Source of the DNA: an uncultured Bacteroidia bacterium
GTDB taxonomy: Bacteria > Bacteroidota > Bacteroidia > Bacteroidales > F082
Reading direction: 5' to 3'
Length of the DNA: 35,774 nt
Assembly: GCA_902769875.1 (NCBI GenBank)
Contig: CACXQV010000006.1
Coordinates: 75,759 to 111,532, forward strand
Shown here: piece by piece, positions 1 to 6,299 of the stretch
Position numbering within the stretch: the stretch's first letter is position 1
Layout of the letters: the number at the start of each line of letters is the position of its first letter
Translations under genes and position numbers: made by a program
Notes under the pieces: generated by a model
Told to the model about the DNA's origin: nothing
Database searches by the model: none
Seen by the model: only the letters and a program-made list of their open reading frames with translations

Positions 1-1
1 C

Positions 2-289
2 GGTAACATCTTGTCGAAGTACACGTTGGAGTTGCGTTATCCGCTGTCGCTCAACCCGCAGGCCACCATCTATGCCTTGACTTTCTTGGAAGCGGGCAAC
101 TGCTGGCTTGGGCTGAAGAGCTTCAACCCGTTTGACGTGAAGCGCTCGGCTGGCCTTGGTGTCCGTATATTTCTGCCGATGTTCGGTTTGCTCGGCCTCG
201 ACTGGGGCTATGGCTTCGACGACATCTATGGCGTGCAAGGCGAGAACCACAGCCAGTTCCACTTCTCCATTGGAGGCTCGATTGATTAG
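2..289 (+). CDS. bamA: Outer membrane assembly factor BamA, C-terminal end (partial)
   Basis: The frame is open from the left edge of the window to a TAG at 287-289, so only the last ~95 residues are present. They read as the final beta-strands of an Omp85 barrel: an alternating pattern with YTLELRYPLSLNP, then FLEAGNCWLGLKSFNPFDVKRSAGLGVRIFLPMFGLLGLDWGYGFD split over successive strands, and a terminal strand ending in FHFSIGG. BamA inserts beta-barrel proteins into the outer membrane. The two OmpH/Skp-like genes that follow fit the usual Bacteroidota order bamA-ompH-ompH. Family assignment is from these motifs and the neighbours; the POTRA domains lie outside the window. Confidence 0.9.
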   Translation, partial: GNILSKYTLELRYPLSLNPQATIYALTFLEAGNCWLGLKSFNPFDVKRSAGLGVRIFLPMFGLLGLDWGYGFDDIYGVQGENHSQFHFSIGGSID

Positions 290-317
290 TTTAGAGTTTA
301 GGGTTTAGAGTTTAGAG
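290..317. repeat. 7-bp tandem repeat (TTTAGAG/TTTAGGG) just after bamA
   Basis: Four heptamers lie head to tail directly after the bamA stop codon: TTTAGAG, TTTAGGG, TTTAGAG, TTTAGAG. The remaining spacer to the next gene (318-421) holds a small hairpin, CCCATAATGGG near 351-361, and AT-rich sequence; no clear promoter was seen there. Confidence 0.7.
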
Positions 318-421
318 AGGATGGTAGGCAGGTGGTGTAGTGCAACGCAACCCATAATGGGTATCGAAAAAAATGGAACGATTATTGATGAATAAAAATA
401 GAACAAATAATAAATAGAAAA

Positions 422-1075
422 ATGAAAGCATTCAAAACTTTAATCCTGACCGCTGCTTTCCTTTGTGGCGGTATGATGACTGCCAATGCCCAGCTTGGCG
501 GTGGACAGAAAATCGTCTATGTCGACTCGGAATACATCATGGAAAACATTCCTGAGTACGGCGATGCACAAGAAGAACTCAACTCATTCTCGACCAAATG
601 GCAGAACGAGGTGAAAGCCATTTACGACAAGGTGTCGGAGATGTATAGCAAGTATCAAACAGAGATGCTGCTGCTTTCGGAAGACCAAAAACGCGCCCGC
701 GAGCAAGCCATCATCGACAAAGAGCAGGAAGCCAAAAACCTGCAAATGCAGTATTTCGGTGCCGAAGGCCAGCTCTACCAAAAGCGCACCGAGCTGATCC
801 AACCCATTCAAGAGAAAGTGTACACGGCGATGAAGGAAGTGGCACAAACCAAGAACTATGCCTTCGTGCTCGATCTCGCTTCGGGGACTTCCATCCTGTA
901 TGCCAACGACAAGAACGATGTCAGTGATGAGGTGCTCGACCAATTGGGCAACGTGATGCAGACCGTCCGTCGTGAGGATCGCCGCAGGGCCAATTCCGGC
1001 GCTGCTGCCACACCGGGCAGCGGCAACGCAGGCGGCGGTAGCAAGCAGGGCGCAACCGCAAAACCCAAGAAATAA
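422..1075 (+). CDS. OmpH/Skp-family periplasmic chaperone (217 aa)
   Basis: The protein has a signal peptide (MKAFKTLILTAAFLCGG then a cleavage site near TANAQ, about residue 24). It continues with the OmpH family start IVYVDSEYIMENIPEY and a long charged helical region typical of the Skp tentacles (about residues 60-130), then the conserved end KNYAFVLDLASG and a low-complexity Gly/Ala/Ser/Lys tail (about 190-217). Skp-like proteins hold unfolded outer-membrane proteins in the periplasm and pass them to BamA, and this gene follows bamA by 132 bp. The Gly-rich tail is longer than in the paralogue downstream. The ATG at 422 is chosen because the signal peptide begins there. Confidence 0.9.
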   Translation: MKAFKTLILTAAFLCGGMMTANAQLGGGQKIVYVDSEYIMENIPEYGDAQEELNSFSTKWQNEVKAIYDKVSEMYSKYQTEMLLLSEDQKRAREQAIIDKEQEAKNLQMQYFGAEGQLYQKRTELIQPIQEKVYTAMKEVAQTKNYAFVLDLASGTSILYANDKNDVSDEVLDQLGNVMQTVRREDRRRANSGAAATPGSGNAGGGSKQGATAKPKK

Positions 1076-1107
1076 AGAATAAGTAAGCGAAATTAACCAA
1101 AAATTCG

Positions 1108-1115
1108 TATCTTTG
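1108..1115 (+). promoter_or_regulatory. Bacteroidota -7 box (TATCTTTG)
   Basis: TATCTTTG followed by C matches the Bacteroidota sigma -7 consensus TAnnTTTG. It lies 50 bp before the ATG at 1166 and could give the second OmpH gene its own transcript. No clear -33 TTG at the usual distance was found. Confidence 0.5.
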
Positions 1116-1165
1116 CCGCTCGATTGCTAATGATAAAAGGAGTTAAATTATTAAAAGTCAATAAA

Positions 1166-1681
1166 ATGAACAAATTATTCAAAGTATTGTTTTTGAGCGT
1201 TGCCCTGTTCGTAATGAGCGGTGTGGCCAATGCTCAAGTGAAGATTGCACACGTCAACACGGCTGAAGTGCTCGACGCCATGCCCGACAAAGCCAAGGCT
1301 GAGAAAGACCTTGAGAGCTATTACAACGACCTTCAGAAGCAGCTCCAGACGATGGCTCAGGAGTATCAAACCAAGATGCAGGACTATGAGGCCAACCAAG
1401 CCACAATGTCGAACTTGGTGAAACAGTCGAAGGAAAAGGAAATCGTTGACATCCAAAACCGTATCCAGCAGTTCCAAGCCAACGCTGAGGCCGACTTCGA
1501 AAGCAAGCGTGCCGAATTGCTCAAGCCGATGCTCGACAAGATTCAGAATGCCATCAACTTGGTAGGCAAGGAAAAGGGCTACACCTATGTCCTCGACTTG
1601 GCCACCGGTGCCGCCGTTTACATTGGCACTGATGCCATCGATGCCACCAACGACGTGAAAGCCAAACTCGGCATCAAGTAA
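1166..1681 (+). CDS. OmpH/Skp-family periplasmic chaperone (171 aa)
   Basis: This is a second OmpH/Skp protein. The ATG at 1166 is preferred over the in-frame one at 1124 because it starts a standard signal peptide (MNKLFKVLFLSVALFVMSG, cleavage after VANAQ). The mature part begins VKIAHVNTAEVLDAMPD, followed by a long Gln/Lys/Glu-rich coiled-coil stretch (about residues 45-110), and closes with KGYTYVLDLATG, which aligns with KNYAFVLDLASG of the upstream paralogue. At 171 residues it is the usual length for the family, without the Gly-rich tail of its neighbour. Tandem ompH paralogues after bamA are common in this phylum; the role is periplasmic holding of outer-membrane protein precursors. 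Confidence 0.9.
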   Translation: MNKLFKVLFLSVALFVMSGVANAQVKIAHVNTAEVLDAMPDKAKAEKDLESYYNDLQKQLQTMAQEYQTKMQDYEANQATMSNLVKQSKEKEIVDIQNRIQQFQANAEADFESKRAELLKPMLDKIQNAINLVGKEKGYTYVLDLATGAAVYIGTDAIDATNDVKAKLGIK

Positions 1682-1830
1682 GAAAATGGTTTAATAGTTA
1701 ATTATAGGGTACTTCTAAAAATTGCCTGCAATTTTATCTCAAATTCGATAAAATTCTTATAATCAATAAATTAGATAATTCTCAAATTCTTGATAATTAG
1801 AAATTCCCTATAGATGGTTTTGAAGAATTC

Positions 1831-1861
1831 AGGGCTGCCCATTTCGCAATGTGGCAGCCCT
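1831..1861. terminator. Hairpin between convergent genes, probable bidirectional terminator
   Basis: A 9-bp perfect stem (AGGGCTGCC at 1831-1839, GGCAGCCCT at 1853-1861) with a 13-nt loop sits between the plus-strand ompH gene and the minus-strand VOC gene that ends at 1874. There is no long T run, so termination strength is uncertain. Related GGCTG...CAGCC hairpins occur at 4002 and 35062. Confidence 0.55.
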
Positions 1862-1873
1862 AAATGTTTCTTG

Positions 1874-2941
1874 TCATTTGATGTTCTCTCGTTTCACCTT
1901 GGCGAACTGTAGCAGCTTGAGGATACCCAATGGCTTGTGGTCGTCTTTGTTGGCCAAGTTGAGGTAAATCCCGAACTTCTTGGCAATCGGGATTTTGAAG
2001 GTTTCGACGAACTCGATGAGCGTTCCGTCGGGGTCTTCGACGTAGGTGAAATGCCCGTTTGCGTCACCCATTCCAAAGTCGGCGCCGCTGTCGCACACGA
2101 AAGGATGGCCCATCGCCTCGGCTTGCGCTTTCACCGCATCCATATTGCGCACGTCGAAGCAGAGGTGGATGAAGCCTGGGTCGCCCCAAAAGCGGTTTTC
2201 ATAAAGTTTCTTGCCCGGCCCGTCAACGGCTTGGATGAGTTCGAGATGCGAAGTGCCCATAATCTTGCACAACGGTCCTTCGATGGGTTTGGAGCGTTCG
2301 AGGACGACGCGGCGCAACTTCTTTTCACCTCCGGGCAGACTTTTAAAATCATCGAAAACATCCGTTTGGTCAAAGACAATTTTGTCGTAGTCAAGAAGTT
2401 GCGTGTAGAAGGGAAGCGACTTGTCCATATCGCTCACGCCGATGATGACGCCATTGGCACCGCCGGTCGGCAAGTCCTCATCGACGAAGACATAACCGTC
2501 CTGCTCGATTTGGAAAAGGTTGCCGTAAGGGTCTTTCATCAAGAAATGCCACTGTCCCCAAGGGGAAACGGTGAGTTTGCTGATGATATCCGCACCGCTA
2601 TTGATAAAGGTGCTGTAGGCCTCGTCGATGTTGGGGGTTTTCACCTTGGCCACGAGGATGCCCAAGTCGCCGAGTTTGACGGGTTCTTTCAGGTAGTTGA
2701 GTGGGCGGCCTTTGGGTTGCCAAATCTCGAAGCCTCCGCCGCCACGGATGTTGACCGCGATGCCCGATCGTCGCGGTTGGGGCTTGCCACCCGTATAGGG
2801 CAACATTCGTTCTGCAACGCCCTCATCGTCAACGATTTTGATTTCGAAGCCGAAGTTGTCGTAGTACCATTTCCAGGCCTCGACGAAGTCGTTCACGCCG
2901 ATGCCCACTTGCTGTATGCCGCAGATTACTTTAGATTTCAT
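1874..2941 (-). CDS. Two-domain VOC (glyoxalase/dioxygenase superfamily) protein
   Basis: The 355-residue protein holds two vicinal-oxygen-chelate modules. Module 1 (about residues 7-150) starts IQQVGIGVNDFVEAWKWYYDNFGFEI and ends DPYGNLFQIEQ. Module 2 (about 160-320) starts GVIIGVSDMDKSLPFYTQLLDYD and ends DPDGTLIEFVE. Candidate metal ligands in module 2 are the His of FIHLCFDV, the Glu of SHLELIQ and the Glu of LIEFVE. The overall plan recalls 4-hydroxyphenylpyruvate dioxygenase-type or glyoxalase-type enzymes, but the first ligand position in each module is not a clear His, so I do not assign a reaction. It runs convergent to ompH and is followed upstream, on the same strand, by a dehydrogenase gene 87 bp away. 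Confidence 0.75.
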   Translation of the reverse strand: MKSKVICGIQQVGIGVNDFVEAWKWYYDNFGFEIKIVDDEGVAERMLPYTGGKPQPRRSGIAVNIRGGGGFEIWQPKGRPLNYLKEPVKLGDLGILVAKVKTPNIDEAYSTFINSGADIISKLTVSPWGQWHFLMKDPYGNLFQIEQDGYVFVDEDLPTGGANGVIIGVSDMDKSLPFYTQLLDYDKIVFDQTDVFDDFKSLPGGEKKLRRVVLERSKPIEGPLCKIMGTSHLELIQAVDGPGKKLYENRFWGDPGFIHLCFDVRNMDAVKAQAEAMGHPFVCDSGADFGMGDANGHFTYVEDPDGTLIEFVETFKIPIAKKFGIYLNLANKDDHKPLGILKLLQFAKVKRENIK

Positions 2942-3028
2942 ATTTAAAGATTTAGATTTTCAGATTGGGTTTTAGTTGTTAGCTTTTTGTTTGGTAGATC
3001 TTGGTCTAATGGCCAACAGCCAACAGCC

Positions 3029-3820
3029 TTATGTCGCTGATATTTTTCTCGATAATTTATAATACAAAGGTAAGCAAAATTTATGGATATACGCCATCAA
3101 AAGTTCTGTTTGTCCGATTAATTTTCTGTGTTTTTGCCGTTTGATGGCTCGGACGGCGATTTTGCCGCATTTGTCTACATCGAGGCCGTTGGCTTGGCCG
3201 GCATCCATTTTGGCGTGGGCTGTGCCGTCGCCGTGGAGCGCACTCTTGCTGATTTGCGTGTTGATGCGTCCAGGGATGAGGAAGGTCACGCCGATGTTGT
3301 CGTATTCCAACTCCAAGGATTCGTAAAACCCGAACAAGGCGTGCTTGGCGGCGCAATAGGCTGAACGTAACGGGAATCCGAAAAGCCCTGATAGGGAAGT
3401 GGTTACACTGAACTGGACGTGTTCCTTCACTAAAATCATCTCCTTGAATTTCTTGACGAGATACACCCCGCTGAGGAAGTCTATTTTCAGGATTTTTTCA
3501 TCTACGCTGATGTTGGTGTCAAAGGCTTTTTCGCGTTGCGAGATGCCTGCGTTGAGCACGAAAATGTCGATACTTAATCCATTGGAAACCACGAAGTCAT
3601 AAAGTCGGTCGATGGAGGCGTAGTCGTCCAATTGCGTTTCGGTGGCGTAGGCTTTCACGCCGTATTTTTCGCACTCGGCTTTGGCGGCTTCCAAGTCGCT
3701 GATGCCCAGTCCAGTTAGGACGAGGTTGCAGCCCTCTTGCGCCAAGTGGAGCGCGATGCTGCGCCCGATGCCGGTGCCGCCGCCGGTGATGAGTGCCGTT
3801 TTGTTTTTGAGGTTTAGCAT
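3029..3820 (-). CDS. Short-chain dehydrogenase/reductase (263 aa)
   Basis: This is a classical SDR. The nucleotide-binding loop is TGGGTGIG (residues 12-19), the NAG motif lies in FVLNAGIS, a catalytic Ser is likely in VTTSLSG, and the YxxxK pair is Y155/K159 in AYCAAK. The C-terminal part, with a PGRINTQIS segment and a hydrophobic, basic end (PLYYKLSRK), resembles membrane-associated lipid-type SDRs such as the 3-ketosphinganine reductase or DHRS7 group; that resemblance is from memory. The gene is divergent from an alpha-oxoamine synthase at 4078. Such a synthase makes a 3-keto product that an SDR could reduce, so a shared pathway (sphingolipid or sulfonolipid) is a reasonable inference, not shown by sequence alone. 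Confidence 0.85.
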   Translation of the reverse strand: MLNLKNKTALITGGGTGIGRSIALHLAQEGCNLVLTGLGISDLEAAKAECEKYGVKAYATETQLDDYASIDRLYDFVVSNGLSIDIFVLNAGISQREKAFDTNISVDEKILKIDFLSGVYLVKKFKEMILVKEHVQFSVTTSLSGLFGFPLRSAYCAAKHALFGFYESLELEYDNIGVTFLIPGRINTQISKSALHGDGTAHAKMDAGQANGLDVDKCGKIAVRAIKRQKHRKLIGQTELLMAYIHKFCLPLYYKLSRKISAT

Positions 3821-3838
3821 ATTCTATGTTTTTGTTCT

Positions 3839-3911
3839 GCTTGCCGGGGTGCTGCCACGGGTCGCGACCCGTGGTTACGGGATGTTTCGCCCTCTGGGCG
3901 AGGCACGGTCG
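3839..3911. repeat. REP-like two-hairpin element, copy A
   Basis: The element opens GCTTGCCGGGG, contains a perfect 20-nt palindrome (3855-3874, centre GTCGCGAC), then GGTTACGGG and a second hairpin TCGCCC-tct-GGGCGA (3887-3901), and ends near CGGTCG. A second copy lies at 35098-35197. Stem bases differ between the copies but pairing is kept in both hairpins. Copy A sits in the probable 5' leader of the SDR gene. Confidence 0.75.
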
Positions 3912-3933
3912 GGCACTTTACGCTTGCAGGCCG

Positions 3934-3941
3934 CAAAATTA
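3934..3941 (-). promoter_or_regulatory. Candidate -7 box for the SDR gene
   Basis: On the minus strand this reads TAATTTTG, matching TAnnTTTG, 113 bp upstream of the SDR start. It forms a divergent pair with the plus-strand box at 3981. No -33 TTG at ideal spacing was seen. Confidence 0.4.
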
Positions 3942-3980
3942 AAAATAATTCCTTCACGTTGGGATAATCAATATATTTAC

Positions 3981-3988
3981 TAATTTTG
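3981..3988 (+). promoter_or_regulatory. Candidate -7 box (TAATTTTG) for the alpha-oxoamine synthase
   Basis: TAATTTTG matches the TAnnTTTG consensus, with a TTG about 20 bp upstream (3959-3961). It would give an ~85-nt leader that contains the hairpin at 4002-4022. Confidence 0.55.
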
Positions 3989-4001
3989 TGGCTCAATAAT
4001 T

Positions 4002-4022
4002 GGCTGCCACGGTGTGACAGCC
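4002..4022 (+). promoter_or_regulatory. Leader hairpin (GGCTG...CAGCC)
   Basis: GGCTG-c-CAC-ggt-GTG-a-CAGCC forms an interrupted hairpin inside the predicted leader of the gene at 4078. It resembles the hairpin at 35062-35082 in length and sequence. It is not followed by a T run, so it is not obviously a terminator. Confidence 0.4.
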
Positions 4023-4077
4023 CTACAGAAAAAAATTGAATCTTAAATCTTTGAATTAAAATCTTAAATCAAGGAAA

Positions 4078-5340
4078 ATGGACATTTTCGAAAGAATATC
4101 AAAGGATTCCGGTGGCCCGATTGGGCAGTACCGCGAGCGCGCCGACGGCTATTTCGCATTCCCACGCTTGGAAGGCGAGATGGGTTCGCGTATGACCTTC
4201 AACGGGAGGGAAGTGCTCTGCTGGAGCTTGAACAACTATTTGGGCTTGGCCAACCACCCCGAGATTCGTCGCGTGGATGCCGAAGCCGCCGCAAAATACG
4301 GTCTTGCCGCCCCGATGGGCGCCCGTATGATGACGGGTCATACCCGTATGCACGAGCATTTCGAGAAGGAACTGGCTGATTTCGAGAAGAAAGAAGCCGC
4401 CTATCTCTTTAACTTTGGTTATCAGGGCATTGTGTCAACCATCGACACTTTGGTCAATCCTCACGACGTGATTGTTTACGACAACGAGGCTCACGCCTGC
4501 TTGCTCGACGGCATCCGTCTTCACATCGGCAACAAGTACAAATACCGCCACAACAATATGGAAGACCTTGAGAAGAAACTGAAGGTCGCCACGGAAGTGG
4601 TGGCAAAAACGGGCGGCGGCATCCTTGTCATCACTGAGGGCGTTTATGGTATGACAGGTGCGCTTGGCGACCTCGCCGGCATCGTGGCGCTGAAGAAGAA
4701 ATACAGCTTCCGCATCCTCATCGACGACGCTCACGGCTTCGGCGTGATGGGTCCCAACGGGCGCGGCACATCGGAGCATTTCGGCGTGATGGACGACATC
4801 GACATTTACATAGGTGCTTACGCCAAGGCTATGGCCATCATTGGCGGCTTCGTGGCAGGCCCAAAGTATGTGATTGAGTTTTTGCGTTATAATATGCGTT
4901 CCCAAATGTACGCCAAGAGTCTGCCTTTGGCCATTGTGGAAGGTTGCGAGAAGCGTTTGGAAATCATTCGCAGTGCCGAAGGTGATGCCTTGCGTGCCCA
5001 GCTGTGGAAGGTGACTCGCGCCTTGCAGCAGGGCTTCCGTGACTTGGGCTTCGATATCGGTCCAGCCGAGGCTTGCGTCACACCAGTTCACGTGCAGGGC
5101 GACGTGGTTCAAGCCACCAACATCGCTATGGACTTGCGCGAAAACTACAGGATTTTCTGCTCGGTCATCACTTATCCGGTCATTCCCAAAGGTATGATTA
5201 TTTTCCGTATCATCCCGACCGCAGCCCACACGATGGACGACGTGAACTACACGCTCAATGCCTTCAAGGAAGTGCGCGAGAAACTTGGTCGTGGGTTCTA
5301 CGACGGTGACGGCCAGATTCCGAATATGAGGATTGAGTAG
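4078..5340 (+). CDS. PLP-dependent alpha-oxoamine synthase (serine palmitoyltransferase / cysteate acyltransferase type)
   Basis: This 420-residue fold-type I PLP enzyme is of the alpha-oxoamine synthase family, which condenses an amino acid with an acyl thioester and releases CO2. Visible marks are WSLNNYLGLANHPE (near residues 49-62), the GARMMTGHTRMHEHFE segment, the DDAHGFGVMG motif with PLP-contacting Asp and His, and the predicted Schiff-base lysine K250 in GAYAKAMAIIGGF. The flanking residues differ from the common TFSKxxGxxGG form. It is about 20 residues longer than typical KBL or BioF. No biotin or threonine genes are nearby, while a divergent SDR is, so sphinganine or capnine (sulfonolipid) synthesis is the best guess. 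2-amino-3-ketobutyrate ligase remains possible. Confidence 0.8.
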   Translation: MDIFERISKDSGGPIGQYRERADGYFAFPRLEGEMGSRMTFNGREVLCWSLNNYLGLANHPEIRRVDAEAAAKYGLAAPMGARMMTGHTRMHEHFEKELADFEKKEAAYLFNFGYQGIVSTIDTLVNPHDVIVYDNEAHACLLDGIRLHIGNKYKYRHNNMEDLEKKLKVATEVVAKTGGGILVITEGVYGMTGALGDLAGIVALKKKYSFRILIDDAHGFGVMGPNGRGTSEHFGVMDDIDIYIGAYAKAMAIIGGFVAGPKYVIEFLRYNMRSQMYAKSLPLAIVEGCEKRLEIIRSAEGDALRAQLWKVTRALQQGFRDLGFDIGPAEACVTPVHVQGDVVQATNIAMDLRENYRIFCSVITYPVIPKGMIIFRIIPTAAHTMDDVNYTLNAFKEVREKLGRGFYDGDGQIPNMRIE

Positions 5341-5365
5341 GCGTTTTTCAAAACCGATTAGAATG

Positions 5366-5395
5366 GGCTTCCCATCTGGGAGGCCTTTTCTTTTT
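5366..5395 (+). terminator. Rho-independent terminator
   Basis: An 8-bp stem, GGCTTCCC (5366-5373) with GGGAGGCC (5378-5385), has a 4-nt ATCT loop and is followed by TTTTCTTTTT. It lies 26 bp after the stop of the oxoamine synthase and directly before the 33-bp repeat array. Confidence 0.85.
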
Positions 5396-6232
5396 ATTCC
5401 CCAAGAAAAATGTGATAAATTGCTAAATATTCCGCAAAAAAGAGTGGTGATTTGCCAAATATTCCGCAATAAAAGTGTAGTAAATTGTTGGATATTCCCC
5501 AAGAAAAATGTAGTAATTTGTCGAATATTCCCAAAGAAAAGTGTGATAATTTGCCGAATATTCCACAATAAAAGTGTGGTAAATTTCCGAATATTCCCAA
5601 AGAAAAGTGTAGTAAAATGCCAAATATTCCCCATTAAAAGTGTAGTGAATTGTCAAATATTCCCCAAGAAAAGTGTAGTGATTTGTAGAATATTCCCCAA
5701 AAAAGTGTGGTAATTTGTAGAATATTCCCCAAGAAAAGTGTAGTGATTTGCTGATTATTCCCCAATAAAAGTGTAGTAATTTGCTGATTATTCCCCAATA
5801 AAAGTGTGTTAAATTGCCAAATATTCCACAATAAAAGTGTAGTAAGTTGCTGGATATTCCCGAAGAAAAGTGTAGTAAGTTGTCGAATATTCCCCAAGAA
5901 AAGTGTGTCAAGTTGTCGAATATTCCCCAAGAAAAGTGTCGTGAATTGCCAAATATTCCCCAAGAAAAGTGTGGTGATTTGCCGAATATTCCTCAATAAA
6001 AGTGTAGTAAGTTGCTGAATATTCCCCAAGAAAAGTGTAGTGATTTGTCGAATATTCCCCAAGAAAAGTGTGGTGAATTGCCAAATATTCCACAATAAAA
6101 GTGTTGAGAATATACGAATATTCCCAAATAAAAGTGTAATAATTTGTCGAATATTCCACAAGAAAAGTGTAGTGAATTGTTGAATATTCCACAATAAAAA
6201 TGTATAGATTTTCCAAATATTCCCAAAAATAT
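5396..6232. repeat. 33-bp imperfect tandem repeat array (~25 units)
   Basis: From 5426 to 6215 there are 24 complete units, 22 of 33 bp and two of 32 bp (starting at 5426 and in the 5690-5721 region), with a degenerate unit at each end. The consensus is roughly AATATTCCCCAAGAAAAG then TGTAGTGATTTGTCG. The blocks ATATTCC, AAAAGTGT and TTG are most constant. The triplet before each AATATT varies (CCA, TCG, CTG, TTG, TAG), and the middle has two forms, CCAAGAAAAG and ACAATAAAAG. Each unit holds the palindrome AATATT. All frames on both strands are largely stop-free because 33 is a multiple of three, but the two 32-bp units shift any frame, so I do not call a protein. No intervening unique spacers exist, so this is not a CRISPR. 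Confidence 0.95.
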
Positions 6233-6245
6233 TTGTTCAAATCTG

Positions 6246-6274
6246 TTGTATATGCCTAAAATTTAGTATTTTTG
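6246..6274 (+). promoter_or_regulatory. Promoter of the DUF4143 ATPase (TTG-N18-TATTTTTG)
   Basis: TTG at 6246-6248 and TATTTTTG at 6267-6274 fit the Bacteroidota -33/-7 layout with an 18-bp spacer, 25 bp before the ATG at 6300. It follows immediately on the end of the repeat array. Confidence 0.6.
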
Positions 6275-6299
6275 CCACAAAATTCAAAATCAATGGAAA

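Noticed and set aside
290-317. Telomere-like TTTAGGG repeat
   Set aside because: Only one of four heptamers is TTTAGGG and the others are TTTAGAG; a short bacterial slippage repeat explains it.
1937-2947. 336-residue plus-strand ORF opposite the VOC gene
   Set aside because: It mirrors the minus-strand gene, has no family motifs, and arises from GC-rich codon use on the other strand.
4435-5634. 399-residue minus-strand ORF
   Set aside because: It is antisense to the oxoamine synthase and runs on into the repeat array; only the plus-strand frame shows protein motifs.
5396-6232. CRISPR array
   Set aside because: Units are contiguous and nearly identical throughout, with no unique spacers and no cas genes in the window.
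5333-6240. Several open frames across the 33-bp array, on both strands, with 11-residue periodic peptides
   Set aside because: A 33-bp period without stops keeps all frames open automatically. Two 32-bp units shift each frame, there is no good start or signal, and the terminator and promoter place the array outside the neighbouring transcription units.
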